The notes: generated from the sequence alone by a model not told the origin. Counted from the stretch's first letter, positions 11,101 to 18,181 are shown. The stretch: DNA of 64,000 nt from Christensenella sp. UBA6345 (GCA_002437945.1 DJSB01000033.1:18336-82335); one strand, 5' to 3'. Translations and numbers: made by a program.

Positions 11101-11731
11101 TTGGAGTGCCTGCAGTTAATATCTGTAAAGCATTAGGGTCTCCACTTTTTATGGTTATGTCTTTATAAGATTCTAACAAACTAGTTTCATTACCAGTGTT
11201 AGGATTTAATGCTAAATTAGGATTGGTAAATACATATAACCCAAAACTATTAGAACCAGCATTAATCAATTTTTCTTCATCAGCACCATCATAGTCAGAT
11301 GCAAGTACTAATCCATTGTTAGGAATAGGAACATCAACTAAAATCTTCAAGTTAGTGGACGAAACAACAAGTTGTGTTTTTGCTTGGATAACAACTTCAC
11401 CGCCAATATTATTGCCATTGGCATCTTTTTTAAGTTTAATAGTAAATGGTTCACCAGCCTTAACTGTGCTAGGAATTTCAACTATATTGCTACCATCTGC
11501 ATAAACCAATTTAAGTTCGACATCTAACTGATTGGCGTTGGCAGGCAAAAAGTTAATGGTTGTAGTATAATCATCAACCACTCTGACTTTATCAGTTTCC
11601 CAAGAAAGTGCGGTAATATTAATTTTTTTATTACTGAACACACCAGTAATAGCCGCTATACCCGCAGCGACACCTATTAAGGCAATCAAACTACCGAGTA
11701 CAATACCAATAATTTTTAATGCTTTTTTCAT
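2153..11731 (-). CDS. Giant N-terminally anchored surface protein, 3192 residues
   Basis: No specific family is recognised. The protein starts with a short basic stretch and one hydrophobic segment (about residues 5-30, KIIGIVLGSLIALIGVAAGI), then roughly 3150 residues of extracellular-type sequence rich in Asn, Asp, Thr, Ser and Tyr and very poor in Cys. Residues ~35-130 resemble a bacterial Ig-like domain (motif NFLPANANQ). Later units repeatedly end in strands such as YTINLVPDI, LKIKVFPDL, IKIKILPGL and YTIKLVPII, which suggests a chain of 80-150 residue beta-sandwich modules. There is no LPXTG signal or C-terminal hydrophobic segment, so anchoring is probably through the N-terminal helix. 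The ATG at 11731 was chosen because SD GTGGAG lies 6 bases upstream; a GTG 12 bases earlier is that SD itself. Likely a cell-surface fibre or adhesin (inference). Confidence 0.85.
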   Translation of the reverse strand: MKKALKIIGIVLGSLIALIGVAAGIAAITGVFSNKKINITALSWETDKVRVVDDYTTTINFLPANANQLDVELKLVYADGSNIVEIPSTVKAGEPFTIKLKKDANGNNIGGEVVIQAKTQLVVSSTNLKILVDVPIPNNGLVLASDYDGADEEKLINAGSNSFGLYVFTNPNLALNPNTGNETSLLESYKDITIKSGDPNALQILTAGTPKEEFYCPDYIAHGHKGPFKDANGNYLGSTCHGKRLSKHKFIEYTAKAVTSARAPVIISAKALRTYSMQDEYVDENDTKYYDAENNFKREEYYTDLSNYISEYQDYIKADTRPYYNTINGTLEYENGAAFITAITQTNSAGENYIKINDTISAQKNAAYFYMYVESKSIFNIEEIDIKEVKSTVTSKVEFEPHGDLNQYNVNELQSTFGLSLIPTNQEDFTPENLKYRLNEIRILPIKNKSETSTSTFDFDLSNIFEIENPTSIDNPVWKIRCINPISNEDRLKGNYRLRFYIPSSKVKTELDYYTPGDKFVDIGVEATEVIVSDLRLFTSQTNPQNALDTTMITNTTNVGGRSYRQELDSTRYELTGPDGKTPTYTLVKFFVTDTSAKTKDGATDTSFFKVKLCADGGTPILKQMPYNTTKINAYEIDYYVGGKCTLEAINSTNGDSLEVFAAVVKTDYLGRPIDVNGVSEGEEGYNGVYQIAAQSNKISINIYTHLEKLNFYTVNTIDGEEQYTLRNVSDTGDASTTDTIQLLAGEEYKMVATPFYLNTSGTFDAGNKNYVNGTVIDYKTNLTEAMKLAQSGLQITPNSFVANSTDISLKISYMEEKVWFDLGVTAKVNKSAPANYTPVGFDLKAIASSNSELTSVFNSSRSSVNMIVNYAAIDSFVLETEVNTPEHKIAPRVGSLEVGGQSHTIIWKEQFENGRYSDNQFYINVNYDFDIQKGVDDNQFNAKIDKAYRNAEYIQNYLKPFTDKRSLDTELISINWTVDFEGNPPSPTDKPTDYLDVVTNSSVNDGTLIAGVLKPIKGTKDGVKLRATCTLGVYKTNSGFIYKHTLSTVIVLYQNDVVFSSYSEVNINESTKGYVLNNSNNENIQELTAGTPIDLFEEFKLKDGNNSNYYIYNDIAKTYETANAPNNITTTKRITATLAGYDEIQAYCTYEIDNVNALSFIGADGNLLSAKKTQTINGKLRVQASYLTADTRVKITITSPFGDTQGFYYINVKSSVTIDKPAGNIVTSTTSEHEGVIDLSKIITVKQAKQTDNGDGTVTKETIDLKTSFEIDASTSGFADMLVDDVETINVYDPNEFTHDENDTTTYPKTVKLTTEIKPREVLNSKPVNLKLKYYIPYEVKTTDSDGNEQIILRYKEEVIEKIDNTVIAMVVEPGYELTLNTAIKDKTSTPLKLSSGLDYNFFKNETYQDETKFSGGNGNIVDSFIKIKNKTTNETLSIEDTVKVIGKLVTMQYDYPTDDKNYTALFPGDADTAIKSGIMRTRSISSNLNIPIVVKFNSVASDDYIAGDKNSSTIYVNVSASVEYHINAYENEYFNEESKIQYFQNYNCDRKIGESGYDGIIELGNYDITLFDSTSPLDNIISLRGVDNNELLGQLFNQYVLTRYDGDGYFSVTDDDNCEIIITKNKDGSLQKLVLRIKNSVNDDVRYKLLIDTEINPVNAPYEYAFILKPNYKLVTNYPLVDSSEKVMNNSRVDLLSNYINDNNRIQTYIGNSLVTITKVDGSSTQYQLTYKDENNEDLDITKLVDITNGKYITFSIITGSEFGTIENNRTLVITKAPEKTTDSLVVRATLFNGAYIDYNFEIYKNLPTVSVNTPSEVIEVYGNNTYNLLDYVSLSDDNIDGLKYVFKYNNTDNLGLTVLDNRSSYRVSSNNEIIYNTGNQLNVKFDDTSEEKGVLVSFRIWTNQHVSGESYSTLKIKVFPDLRITVNENVDRIVSGNETTILSHSDSSAWLQLANENMSDIKVGIKEIAYSEKVLDGNEVKTVAKTYSIDDPKTDSYSTYNIDINTVLYEQDSDTKLYRYVNKSRKLNLIFDTTNDSVTLKSNNVGSVYKLTFYVRKSYNGENYYYTYTINLVPDIDLHSNYLGKGGSAYNLTSASAQENTIGYRTITLNGYGREGDKIIDPTDYSGTALNYSDTGSKHVTVRGYAYELNSSNTKQNSEIITTNVDKGQFNVTVKAINQSTKIFANYYADWGNDSADPYEEIINLVINPNISNDGFKYDNNNTVVNEFTAYAGSVIEIDTTSGLKLIENGYTALSQGQQTNASGSYSNMANVLLNTKAGGEEELYYQYQSIVTSAGTIDCIILKSVPEATTIEIPYYYDLTGKRSGLVNMEDSNNRLYEGVDYYNPNNKIKIKILPGLSSIEYNVNGSTPTPNKPENSIDLTEYFAQLFNTDNISSGSSFNIDNIKNVSDIGNFGNGLTAPNGVKIIDLFNLGYFTGNGSDMGNTKDWITSNTLLKPQLVKGIQYTVEISLGDTKNGQVEYNNFKSVENASNYYYLSDDNSTIYFIPPTISNNNTLLAKITVKLPGVNASQVVYIRYQFSGNYYIPNTDQKNFAIGNGGTIIVTPKGFDVTNNNGIVYDTANNQIVLDFTKTSSTSYDGLFTYGYQLGTMRDDSQSLNKAEYLNDKNVISIQKGNDIYYYYILDGVQLQYELLTSSKYVSIKEGKLIIDPCYALETYDASKYEFTLRVSVGSITQNYTIKLVPIILSVRATITDNVMEVFFVDKNASLTTPIQVDNANITVESVSSSDVSTNISEEEKAIVNQWIQSAQYNTGSYRFVVKIVPDCKQLYRSITTAFNIKVIVGKDSDNWQLEESTKAISSEGTVLTSSYDPEFGLYENKVSYNPNTSSSVISVNLTNNFGDTTMDNLLFTNAFSSSEYNTKLYLYENNSGIDYSKYIKLTKDGVDIQLEGVVLNNGTVLKYEESFALTYVKYSELKQNDSTIIDPSYVVLSDSTVMGYEEYSRLQTESSVEDPLYVIMVNKDMKNNGSYSNDIIDLRTIGAVESQYYSIDSSTYKYVVKGNQVLNDIILDYTAKLVVISKTDPAISYTLIREFSVKLVKNAGVSNIKDSYSANVVDNKFTINLTGDDRITVTGNTNIVFKPISDGLYADKDTSTTDVENTIVFSEIQTNAGFISTISCDISGFNSLVHDLHLISFKAHVYYKAENGYVYTGTSDPNYVTTVTFTLTYNS

Positions 11732-11896
11732 TTGTTTCTCCACTTATTTATTAAACAAACTAAAGTAAATTATTATTTAATTTAATATGTGCTACTAACA
11801 GAATATTATTAATAGCACAACCAAATTTTTCGGTTATCAAATATCTAACTATATCTATATACTTGTAATAGACCATCATAAATCAACTAAAAGCGA

Positions 11897-11992
11897 GCGT
11901 AGCAATATTTTCGGATAACTGATGGCTATCAAATTTAAGTATGGCATTTCGGAACGAAATGCTGTGTCCGTATGGACACAATAGACGTAGTC
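11897..11992 (+). repeat. 96-bp direct repeat, copy 1
   Basis: Reading by eye, this segment is identical base for base to 12320-12415. It contains two adjacent hairpins, GCATTTCG-gaa-CGAAATGC and TGTGTCC-gtat-GGACACA. Only the right half of the first hairpin module (TTTTCGGATAAC) is retained at its left end, so the copy is truncated there. Confidence 0.9.
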
Positions 11993-12027
11993 ATAACTTT
12001 TTAATCACTTAAATTATATTATCTGAA

Positions 12028-12066
12028 GTTGTCGGCAAGCAGTCCGAAGGAATATTTGCCAGCAAC
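12028..12066 (+). repeat. 39-nt covarying hairpin module, copy 1
   Basis: The stem is GTTG-nn-GGCAA paired with TTGCC-nn-CAAC, with an inner TCC-gaa-GGA hairpin. The other copies (12304-12342, 50990-51028) have GTTA/TAAC, CGAAA/TTTCG and TGC/GCA at the same places, so paired bases change together. Confidence 0.75.
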
Positions 12067-12303
12067 TGATGTTTATTCAAACTATGATGCCACGAGTTAT
12101 CGTGGAATTGCAATTTGCAATTTGATTTATGAACATAGTGAATAAAGCAACATCATATTGTTTATACCAAAGAAGTTTATACAAGCGACACGCAGTGTCA
12201 TTTGATATAAACTGACGCAGAATCAAATTTAAGTATGGATTTAAAGATGATACACTAATAAATATATCCTTTTTTGACATCTTCTTAAATTATATTGCCG
12301 GAA

Positions 12304-12342
12304 GTTAGACGAAAGCAGTGCGTAGCAATATTTTCGGATAAC
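12304..12342 (+). repeat. 39-nt covarying hairpin module, copy 2
   Basis: The stem is GTTA-ga-CGAAA paired with TTTCG-ga-TAAC, with an inner TGC-gta-GCA hairpin. It is preceded by the conserved flank TATATTGCCGGAA and followed by CTGATG, as in the other copies. It runs into the second copy of the 96-bp repeat. Confidence 0.75.
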
Positions 12343-12415
12343 TGATGGCTATCAAATTTAAGTATGGCATTTCGGAACGAAATGCTGTGTCCGTATGGAC
12401 ACAATAGACGTAGTC
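12320..12415 (+). repeat. 96-bp direct repeat, copy 2
   Basis: Identical by eye to 11897-11992. In this copy the first hairpin module is complete because its left half is present upstream (12304-12319). Confidence 0.9.
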
Positions 12416-12561
12416 TATCATACTTAAATTATACTTTTCTCCATAATAATTGTCAAACTTAAAACATAATATATAGCCATATATAAAAGTTTTTGTAATA
12501 AGATAATATATATAATATTTATCACAATTTACATATAAAAATAGTTTAGAAAAAAACCAAA

Positions 12562-12604
12562 AAATAAAAAAAGTTTTAAAGCAAATATTTTACTTTAAAA
12601 CTTT
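12562..12604 (-). terminator. Intrinsic terminator of the gene at 12612-13235
   Basis: The 12-bp stem AAAGTTTTAAAG/CTTTAAAACTTT is followed on the minus strand by a T-rich tract (TTTTATTTTTT), 8 bases beyond the stop codon. Confidence 0.85.
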
Positions 12605-12611
12605 AACAAAT

Positions 12612-13235
12612 TTATCTAGTTTTTTCTAATCTATTATATTTTTCCATTAAGATTTTATTTTCGATTTTCTTTTGATTGATAATTTTTTGAGACTCTTCAT
12701 CTATTTCCATTTTTGGAACTATCATCTCATAAAATTCTGGTCCTTTTTTAGAAAATTCAAAAAGTATACGACTTACAATACCAAAAGAAATACCGCTATG
12801 ATCCTGACTACAGAAAATTTTCTTTGCTTCTTTAAAATCTGGATTACTATCTAAAGATTCCATAATTTTTAAAGCATCTTCAAGGTCTTGTCCATGATAC
12901 ATTCCTTTCGCTCTTGCTTCTACACATTTTGCCCAATCTTTTTGTCTTTCAGGATAAATAATCTTATTACCACGTTCAATCCATTGTGGTATTTTATCCA
13001 AAGCATCTTTATTCTCTTTTTCTCTTTCTTGTATCATTTCTTCAACTTGTTTATCATATTCTGCTTTAGTACAACCCATTACTGCTTGATAAGCAGAATC
13101 CATTGTTACTGTTTCAGAATCCAACTTTTGTCCATTAAACTCACAAGTTGCTTTAATTCCTTTAGCACGTAAATCTATTAAACATTCTACAGTTTCATCT
13201 AATGTGTGCTTTGGTTTAATTTGTCCTAAATCCAT
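12612..13235 (-). CDS. Uncharacterised 207-residue soluble protein
   Basis: No family is recognised. The protein is charged, predicted mostly helical and cytoplasmic, with no signal peptide or membrane segment. It has a Lys/Glu-rich helix around residues 82-100 (EEMIQEREKENKDALDKI), three Cys spread through the chain and a coiled-coil-like basic C-terminus. The start at 13235 is supported by GGAGGATAAATATTT just upstream. It is a single gene with its own terminator, placed between the giant surface protein and a large lipoprotein, but nothing in its sequence suggests export. A phage- or element-derived origin is possible but unsupported. Confidence 0.7.
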   Translation of the reverse strand: MDLGQIKPKHTLDETVECLIDLRAKGIKATCEFNGQKLDSETVTMDSAYQAVMGCTKAEYDKQVEEMIQEREKENKDALDKIPQWIERGNKIIYPERQKDWAKCVEARAKGMYHGQDLEDALKIMESLDSNPDFKEAKKIFCSQDHSGISFGIVSRILFEFSKKGPEFYEMIVPKMEIDEESQKIINQKKIENKILMEKYNRLEKTR

Positions 13236-13350
13236 AAATATTTATCCTCCACCAATTATATTAATTATAAATATTATAGCATACATTATATGGAATTTCA
13301 ATACATTAATTTTTTCAATATAAACAATTATTATATTAATTGTTAAATAA

Positions 13351-16300
13351 TTATTCTCCAGTTGTATATTGTAAATCTAAAGTATTATCATAATTAATTT
13401 TTGATTTTTCATCATCAGATACTATCCCTTTACAACAATAAATACCTATAACACTATAATTAATATCACCAAATAAATTAATATTTTTAATAGTAATATT
13501 GTCAATAATTGTGCCATAGTTTCTGTACATAATGCCACCAACTTCCAACTTATTGACATTAACTTCACTATCTTTAGTAATATTAATATCTAAATCAATA
13601 TTAGAAATCGTAGAGTCTTTTCTTCCAGAATATACAATTCCACCAATATGTTGTCTACTTTGACAACAAGTTAGATTCAAAGTAATATCTACGTCGTTTG
13701 TAATCTTATTATTATCAAAAACTATACCAGCAAACTTATTAAATCCGCTAGATATAAGCGTACCTGTAATATTGCTTATAGTATTATTATTGGTAGACGC
13801 AATTGATGAAAAACAAATTTTAAAATTATCAGATTTATTATTAAAGATTATTTCTGTATTATTAAATGTTACATTTTTAATATTACCATTATTAGTTATA
13901 CATAATAATGAAGAATTATATCCCGTATTAATATCTTCCAAAAGTACCGTCATATTGTAATTATCAAATATAACATTATCTATTGTTCCATAGTTATCAT
14001 TTACTATTAATGTAAAATCATTATTGGCATATGTATTTTCAGTAATTGATGTACTTCCCGATATCATCATATTTTTCACAACTGCATTAATACCTAATTT
14101 ATTAAAAATAGTACGTTTAAGATTAATTAATTTTTTATTATTAAAATCAATTTCACCATTATAATTATCTACAAGATAATCATTGGTTACATTATTAAAA
14201 TCCAAATCTGCAGTGACAATATAATTTTTATCAGGTTCAATATTGATTAAATCATTAACAGAAGAAATTGAATAAATTTCTTTATATTCTACAGTATATA
14301 CTACACTATCAAGTATTTTATCATTACATATAGCACTGATGGTAACATTACCACAGCCTACAAAATTAACTACACTATCTTGTACATATGCGATTTCTGT
14401 ATTACTACTAACAATTGTAAATGTATCTGTACATTTATATTGATCATATTTAAGAGTTATCTTATAATCAAGTAATATATTAGATATAAAGAAATAATTA
14501 ATTGTAGCATCTTCATTTAAAAAGTCAAAATCAACTATTGGATTAGTCACAACAATGTTCACAACATATGTGATAGACATATCACAATATTGTACTTTGA
14601 TAGTATATTTACCTAGTGAATCAAATATATATTTAGAATTGTTAACAATTGCTTTATCATTAACAAATATAATAGTTTCGTAGTCATTTAATTCAATTTG
14701 ATTGCTGAATACACTACCTGTTAAATAAATACTTGAATTTAATTCACAAGTTAACTCTTGATTATCTGATACTATTTTATCATCAAAATATGCGCAGATG
14801 TGAGTAGGAACATACTTAACATTAACTGTTAAATTCTTGATAACTTCACCACATTTTAAACTAATTATTGCAATACCCTTGCATTTAGCAATGATTGTGT
14901 TATCAGTAATTTCTATTATGTCACTATCGCAAACAATTTCTACATTCTTATCTATTGCATAGATAGGCTCAACATCATAATTAAGTTGATACGTATCTAA
15001 TCCTTTATCCCCATTGATATATAGGTCAATGGTTTCATTATCAACATTAATTGAAGATACCTTAATTGGTTCGACATTAATTTTATATGAAATACTATAG
15101 TTTGTAATATCATTACTTACTATATTTAATGTACTAATACCCAATTTCTTTGCATATAGTTTATTTTCTTTTACTTCTACACTATCGCCAACAATAGTAT
15201 ATTTAAGGCAATTAGGTTTAACATCAACACCTTTATGACTTAAATTAATATCGGCATATACCAACTCATTTTCGCTGATATCAAGATTATAATAATCTTC
15301 TGATGGCAAATATAAAGTATAGACATTATCTTTTGGTAATAATTCCTGTTCATTAAACAATGAAAAATTAATACCTGTTATTGTATTATAGACATTGACA
15401 GTAAAATCACTAGTTGCATTTTTATTAGAAATATCACAGATATTATTATAAGTAGCAGTAATATTATAATTACCAGTTGTATTAAAAGTAATTTCAAATT
15501 TATTATCACTAATATATTTATAATTGCAATTATTAAATGTAATCAATGAATAATCATTTAATGAAGTATTTATTGTAGCGATATATGTTGTTTTTGTATA
15601 ATATTCTTCACAATTATTGTTATCTAGGCTTAACTCAAAATCTATTGTATTAATAGGTTCTTTTACTATTACATTAATTGATTTTGTTAATTCGCCTGTT
15701 TTGGATAACACTTTTATAGTAACATTACATTCGCCTGATTTAATTGCAGTAAAAGTGCCATCAACAATAGAAAGTGTATCGTTAGATATAGTTATATCTC
15801 TAGATAAATTATAATCACTCGGAACAACATCATAAGTAAAATTGCCAGTATCGCCTACAAACATAGTTACACTATCATTAACTTTAAAATTATTAAATTT
15901 AATATTAGTAATATCTTCAGCATAATGATTATCAACTACTGTAACTGAAAAACTTTTACTAATATGCACGTGGTCAGCAGTTGATACTTCTACACTAACA
16001 GTATCTTGGCCTACTTTTATAGGTACAATTTCGCCAGTTATATAGTTATATTCAACACAATCATTAACACTTGTAACAGTAATGTCACAATTATAATCCA
16101 AAGGTAATATAGTTAGATTATTGTAAGCATTTTCTTTTAAATCTACAATAATATTATCTTTAACAAAACTTAAATCTGTAGCAAATATTGGCTTTACACT
16201 TACTGTAAAAGTTGTGGTTGTAGTTTTAAATGTATTATTACCAATCATAATAGATGCGGTTAATTTGAACGAACCTGTTTTATTAAATACAATCTTATCA

Positions 16301-16572
16301 TTAATTATTGTCGCAACACTAGTATCATCTATACTATATGTTGGTCGAACAGTGGCATTACTTGGCAACACTGTAATATTAATATTATTAAGTGCTATTT
16401 CTTCGCCAACGAAATAATTATGCTTATCATTATCAAATTTAATATCACTAGCATAAACGATATTTGATTCAGCCAAGGCAAGTCCTGACGAATTATCTCC
16501 TTTGTTAGATGAACCACAACCGGTCAAAAGAAATATTGCACAAACTATAAATAAATATTTAAAATATCTCAT
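13351..16572 (-). CDS. Surface lipoprotein with Ig-like (Big_2) domains and a beta-helix-like C-terminus
   Basis: The 1073-residue protein begins with a lipoprotein signal peptide whose lipobox is LTGC (Cys19), so it should be lipidated and held on the outer face of the membrane. Several Ig-like units follow, recognised by motifs such as LPSNATVRPTYSIDD, VVPSDYNLSRDITI and VEPIYAIDKNVEIV, each ending in strands like KSINVIVKEP. From about residue 780 the sequence changes to short repeated turns of the form NYGTIDNVIFDN, NNGNIKNVTFNN and NYGTIIDNITIKN, which resemble GLUG-type or parallel beta-helix repeats. The SD is weak (AGGAAA close to the ATG). Probably an adhesin or carbohydrate-contact protein; the ligand is unknown. 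Confidence 0.85.
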   Translation of the reverse strand: MRYFKYLFIVCAIFLLTGCGSSNKGDNSSGLALAESNIVYASDIKFDNDKHNYFVGEEIALNNINITVLPSNATVRPTYSIDDTSVATIINDKIVFNKTGSFKLTASIMIGNNTFKTTTTTFTVSVKPIFATDLSFVKDNIIVDLKENAYNNLTILPLDYNCDITVTSVNDCVEYNYITGEIVPIKVGQDTVSVEVSTADHVHISKSFSVTVVDNHYAEDITNIKFNNFKVNDSVTMFVGDTGNFTYDVVPSDYNLSRDITISNDTLSIVDGTFTAIKSGECNVTIKVLSKTGELTKSINVIVKEPINTIDFELSLDNNNCEEYYTKTTYIATINTSLNDYSLITFNNCNYKYISDNKFEITFNTTGNYNITATYNNICDISNKNATSDFTVNVYNTITGINFSLFNEQELLPKDNVYTLYLPSEDYYNLDISENELVYADINLSHKGVDVKPNCLKYTIVGDSVEVKENKLYAKKLGISTLNIVSNDITNYSISYKINVEPIKVSSINVDNETIDLYINGDKGLDTYQLNYDVEPIYAIDKNVEIVCDSDIIEITDNTIIAKCKGIAIISLKCGEVIKNLTVNVKYVPTHICAYFDDKIVSDNQELTCELNSSIYLTGSVFSNQIELNDYETIIFVNDKAIVNNSKYIFDSLGKYTIKVQYCDMSITYVVNIVVTNPIVDFDFLNEDATINYFFISNILLDYKITLKYDQYKCTDTFTIVSSNTEIAYVQDSVVNFVGCGNVTISAICNDKILDSVVYTVEYKEIYSISSVNDLINIEPDKNYIVTADLDFNNVTNDYLVDNYNGEIDFNNKKLINLKRTIFNKLGINAVVKNMMISGSTSITENTYANNDFTLIVNDNYGTIDNVIFDNYNMTVLLEDINTGYNSSLLCITNNGNIKNVTFNNTEIIFNNKSDNFKICFSSIASTNNNTISNITGTLISSGFNKFAGIVFDNNKITNDVDITLNLTCCQSRQHIGGIVYSGRKDSTISNIDLDINITKDSEVNVNKLEVGGIMYRNYGTIIDNITIKNINLFGDINYSVIGIYCCKGIVSDDEKSKINYDNTLDLQYTTGE

Positions 16573-16632
16573 TTTCCTATTAATAAGTCTATTAGTACAA
16601 TAGAATTATTATTTATCCCCTATTTTATTTCG

Positions 16633-16668
16633 CAAAAAAAGGAGTAAGAAAAGCATCTTACCCCTTCT
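16633..16668 (-). terminator. Terminator of the S10-spc-alpha superoperon
   Basis: On the minus strand GGGGTAAGA and TCTTACTCC pair (one G-U) around a 6-base loop and are followed by TTTTTTT. It lies about 48 bases beyond the rplQ stop. Confidence 0.9.
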
Positions 16669-16715
16669 TATAATTTAATTCTTTGTAATAATATTTTAAA
16701 AGTATATTTAAGATA

Positions 16716-17219
16716 TTAAACCAATTCAACAATAGCCATTAAAGCATTGTCACCATTACGTGTTCCAAGTTTAATAACTCTTGTATAACCACCACCATTG
16801 CCTAATTCTTCTTTACGTTTAGCATATTTTGGAGCATAAACGTTGAAGATCTTTTCAATAAGTGGATTCTTGATATCTTGTGTACGAGCAACGAATGCAC
16901 TCTTTGATTCTTTAGGTGCTCTAACTTCTTGGATATCAGTTAATTTAGCCATAATTCTTCTGCGAGCAGCAAGTTTTTTAGGGCCATCATTGATTACTTC
17001 ACGATTAGAAGTAACACCCTTATCATTAACAACTTTTTTAGTTGTCTTAACAGTATCTTCATAACTGTTGATTGCAGAAGTTAAAATCTTTTCAGCATAA
17101 GATTGAACATCTTTGGCTTTTTCAAATGTAGTTTCAATTCTACCATACCAAAGAAGATTAGTTGCCAAATTCTTTAATAATGCTGTACGTTGATCAGTAG
17201 GTCTTTGTAACTTTCTCAT
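16716..17219 (-). CDS. rplQ: 50S ribosomal protein L17
   Basis: Last gene of the superoperon, directly after rpoA as usual. The N-terminus (MRKLQRPTDQRTALLKNLAT) and C-terminal GGGYTRVIKLGTRNGDNA are typical of L17, which sits at the exit-tunnel side of the 50S subunit. At 167 residues it is about 45 longer than the ~120 of Bacillus L17. The extra sequence lies in the middle, around NSYEDTVKTTKKVVNDKG and the stretch before the C-terminal block. Start at 17219 has TAGGAGGAAAT directly upstream. Confidence 0.97.
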   Translation of the reverse strand: MRKLQRPTDQRTALLKNLATNLLWYGRIETTFEKAKDVQSYAEKILTSAINSYEDTVKTTKKVVNDKGVTSNREVINDGPKKLAARRRIMAKLTDIQEVRAPKESKSAFVARTQDIKNPLIEKIFNVYAPKYAKRKEELGNGGGYTRVIKLGTRNGDNALMAIVELV

Positions 17220-17227
17220 ATTTCCTC

Positions 17228-18181
17228 CTATTCTTCATCATTTCGTAAAGATAGTCCGTAACTTTGTAATTTTTCGGCTACCTCTTCTAGTGAACGTTTT
17301 CCTAAGTTTTTAACTTTTGCAAGATCACTTTCAGACTTTTTAGTTAAGTCTTCAACTGTGCAAATACCTGCACGTTTTAAACAGTTATAACTTCTTACGG
17401 AAAGGTCCATATCTTCTATAGTCATTTCTAATACTTTTGTTTGCTTGTCTTCTTCACGACTAACCAATGTTTCCATTTGAGCCATAGAATCTACAAGTTC
17501 TACAAATAGTCCAATATGATCATTAACAAGTTTAGCAGAAAGTGAAATAACTTCTCTTGCAGTTAAAGTTCCGTTAGTTTCAACTTCAATTGTTAATTTA
17601 TCATAGTCTATATTTTGTCCTACACGTGTATTATTAACGTAGTAGTTAACCTTTTTAATAGGTGTAAAGATACTATCAACTGCGATATATCCAATTGGAG
17701 CATCTTCAACTTTGTTTTGGTCAGCAGGAACATATCCTCTGCCACGTCCAATGAATACTTCCATTTCGAATTTAGCACCATTGTCTAGAGTAGCAATGTG
17801 TAAATCTGGGTTAAGTATTTCTACTTGGTCATTTGGTTCAAAATCTGCGGCGGTAACTTCGCCAGCACCATATTTGTTTATACGTAATACTGTCTTAAAA
17901 TCTAGACTTGTGTCAGTAGTTTTTACTGCTAATTGTTTAATATTAAGAACGATATCAACTACATCTTCCATAACACCTTTGATGCTTGAAAATTCATGTT
18001 GTACACCATTAATTTTAATACCAACTGCAGCAGCACCTGGTAAAGCAGAAAGAAGAACTCTTCTTAAGCAGTTACCTAAAGTGATACCAAAACCACGATC
18101 TAGTGGTTCAACAATAAAACGTGCAAAACATCCGTTATTGGTTTCTTCACAAGTAATTTTTGGCTTTTCGATTTCTATCAT
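17228..18181 (-). CDS. rpoA: DNA-directed RNA polymerase subunit alpha
   Basis: The alpha subunit dimerises to nucleate RNA polymerase assembly and contacts upstream promoter DNA and activators. The 317-residue length is normal. The N-terminal assembly domain shows EPLDRGFGITLGNCLRRVLL, and the C-terminal domain has the helix-hairpin-helix LTKKSESDLAKVKNLGKRSL. It lies between rpsD and rplQ, 8 bases upstream of rplQ, in standard alpha-operon order. Confidence 0.99.
   Translation of the reverse strand: MIEIEKPKITCEETNNGCFARFIVEPLDRGFGITLGNCLRRVLLSALPGAAAVGIKINGVQHEFSSIKGVMEDVVDIVLNIKQLAVKTTDTSLDFKTVLRINKYGAGEVTAADFEPNDQVEILNPDLHIATLDNGAKFEMEVFIGRGRGYVPADQNKVEDAPIGYIAVDSIFTPIKKVNYYVNNTRVGQNIDYDKLTIEVETNGTLTAREVISLSAKLVNDHIGLFVELVDSMAQMETLVSREEDKQTKVLEMTIEDMDLSVRSYNCLKRAGICTVEDLTKKSESDLAKVKNLGKRSLEEVAEKLQSYGLSLRNDEE

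Larger units (their letters stand above)
11732..12611. repeat. Gene-free region with an array of structured palindromic repeats
   Basis: This 880-base gap has no credible gene. Its centre (about 11880-12430) is packed with hairpin units joined by conserved linkers such as ATCAAATTTAAGTATGG and ACTGATG. Recognisable stems include GCATTTCG/CGAAATGC, TGTGTCC/GGACACA, CCACGA/TCGTGG, GACAC/GTGTC and AGTTTATA/TATAAACT. A related block lies in opposite orientation near 51.0 kb. Immediately upstream of the giant gene, GTGCTA/TAGCAC forms a leader hairpin near 11788-11818. Confidence 0.8.

Noticed and set aside
12077..12280. A 67-codon minus-strand frame inside the hairpin array
   Set aside because: It lies over palindromic repeats, has no ribosome binding site and no protein-like composition.
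11880..12430. Possible CRISPR array
   Set aside because: Repeats are long, palindromic and irregularly spaced, with no uniform spacers and no cas genes.
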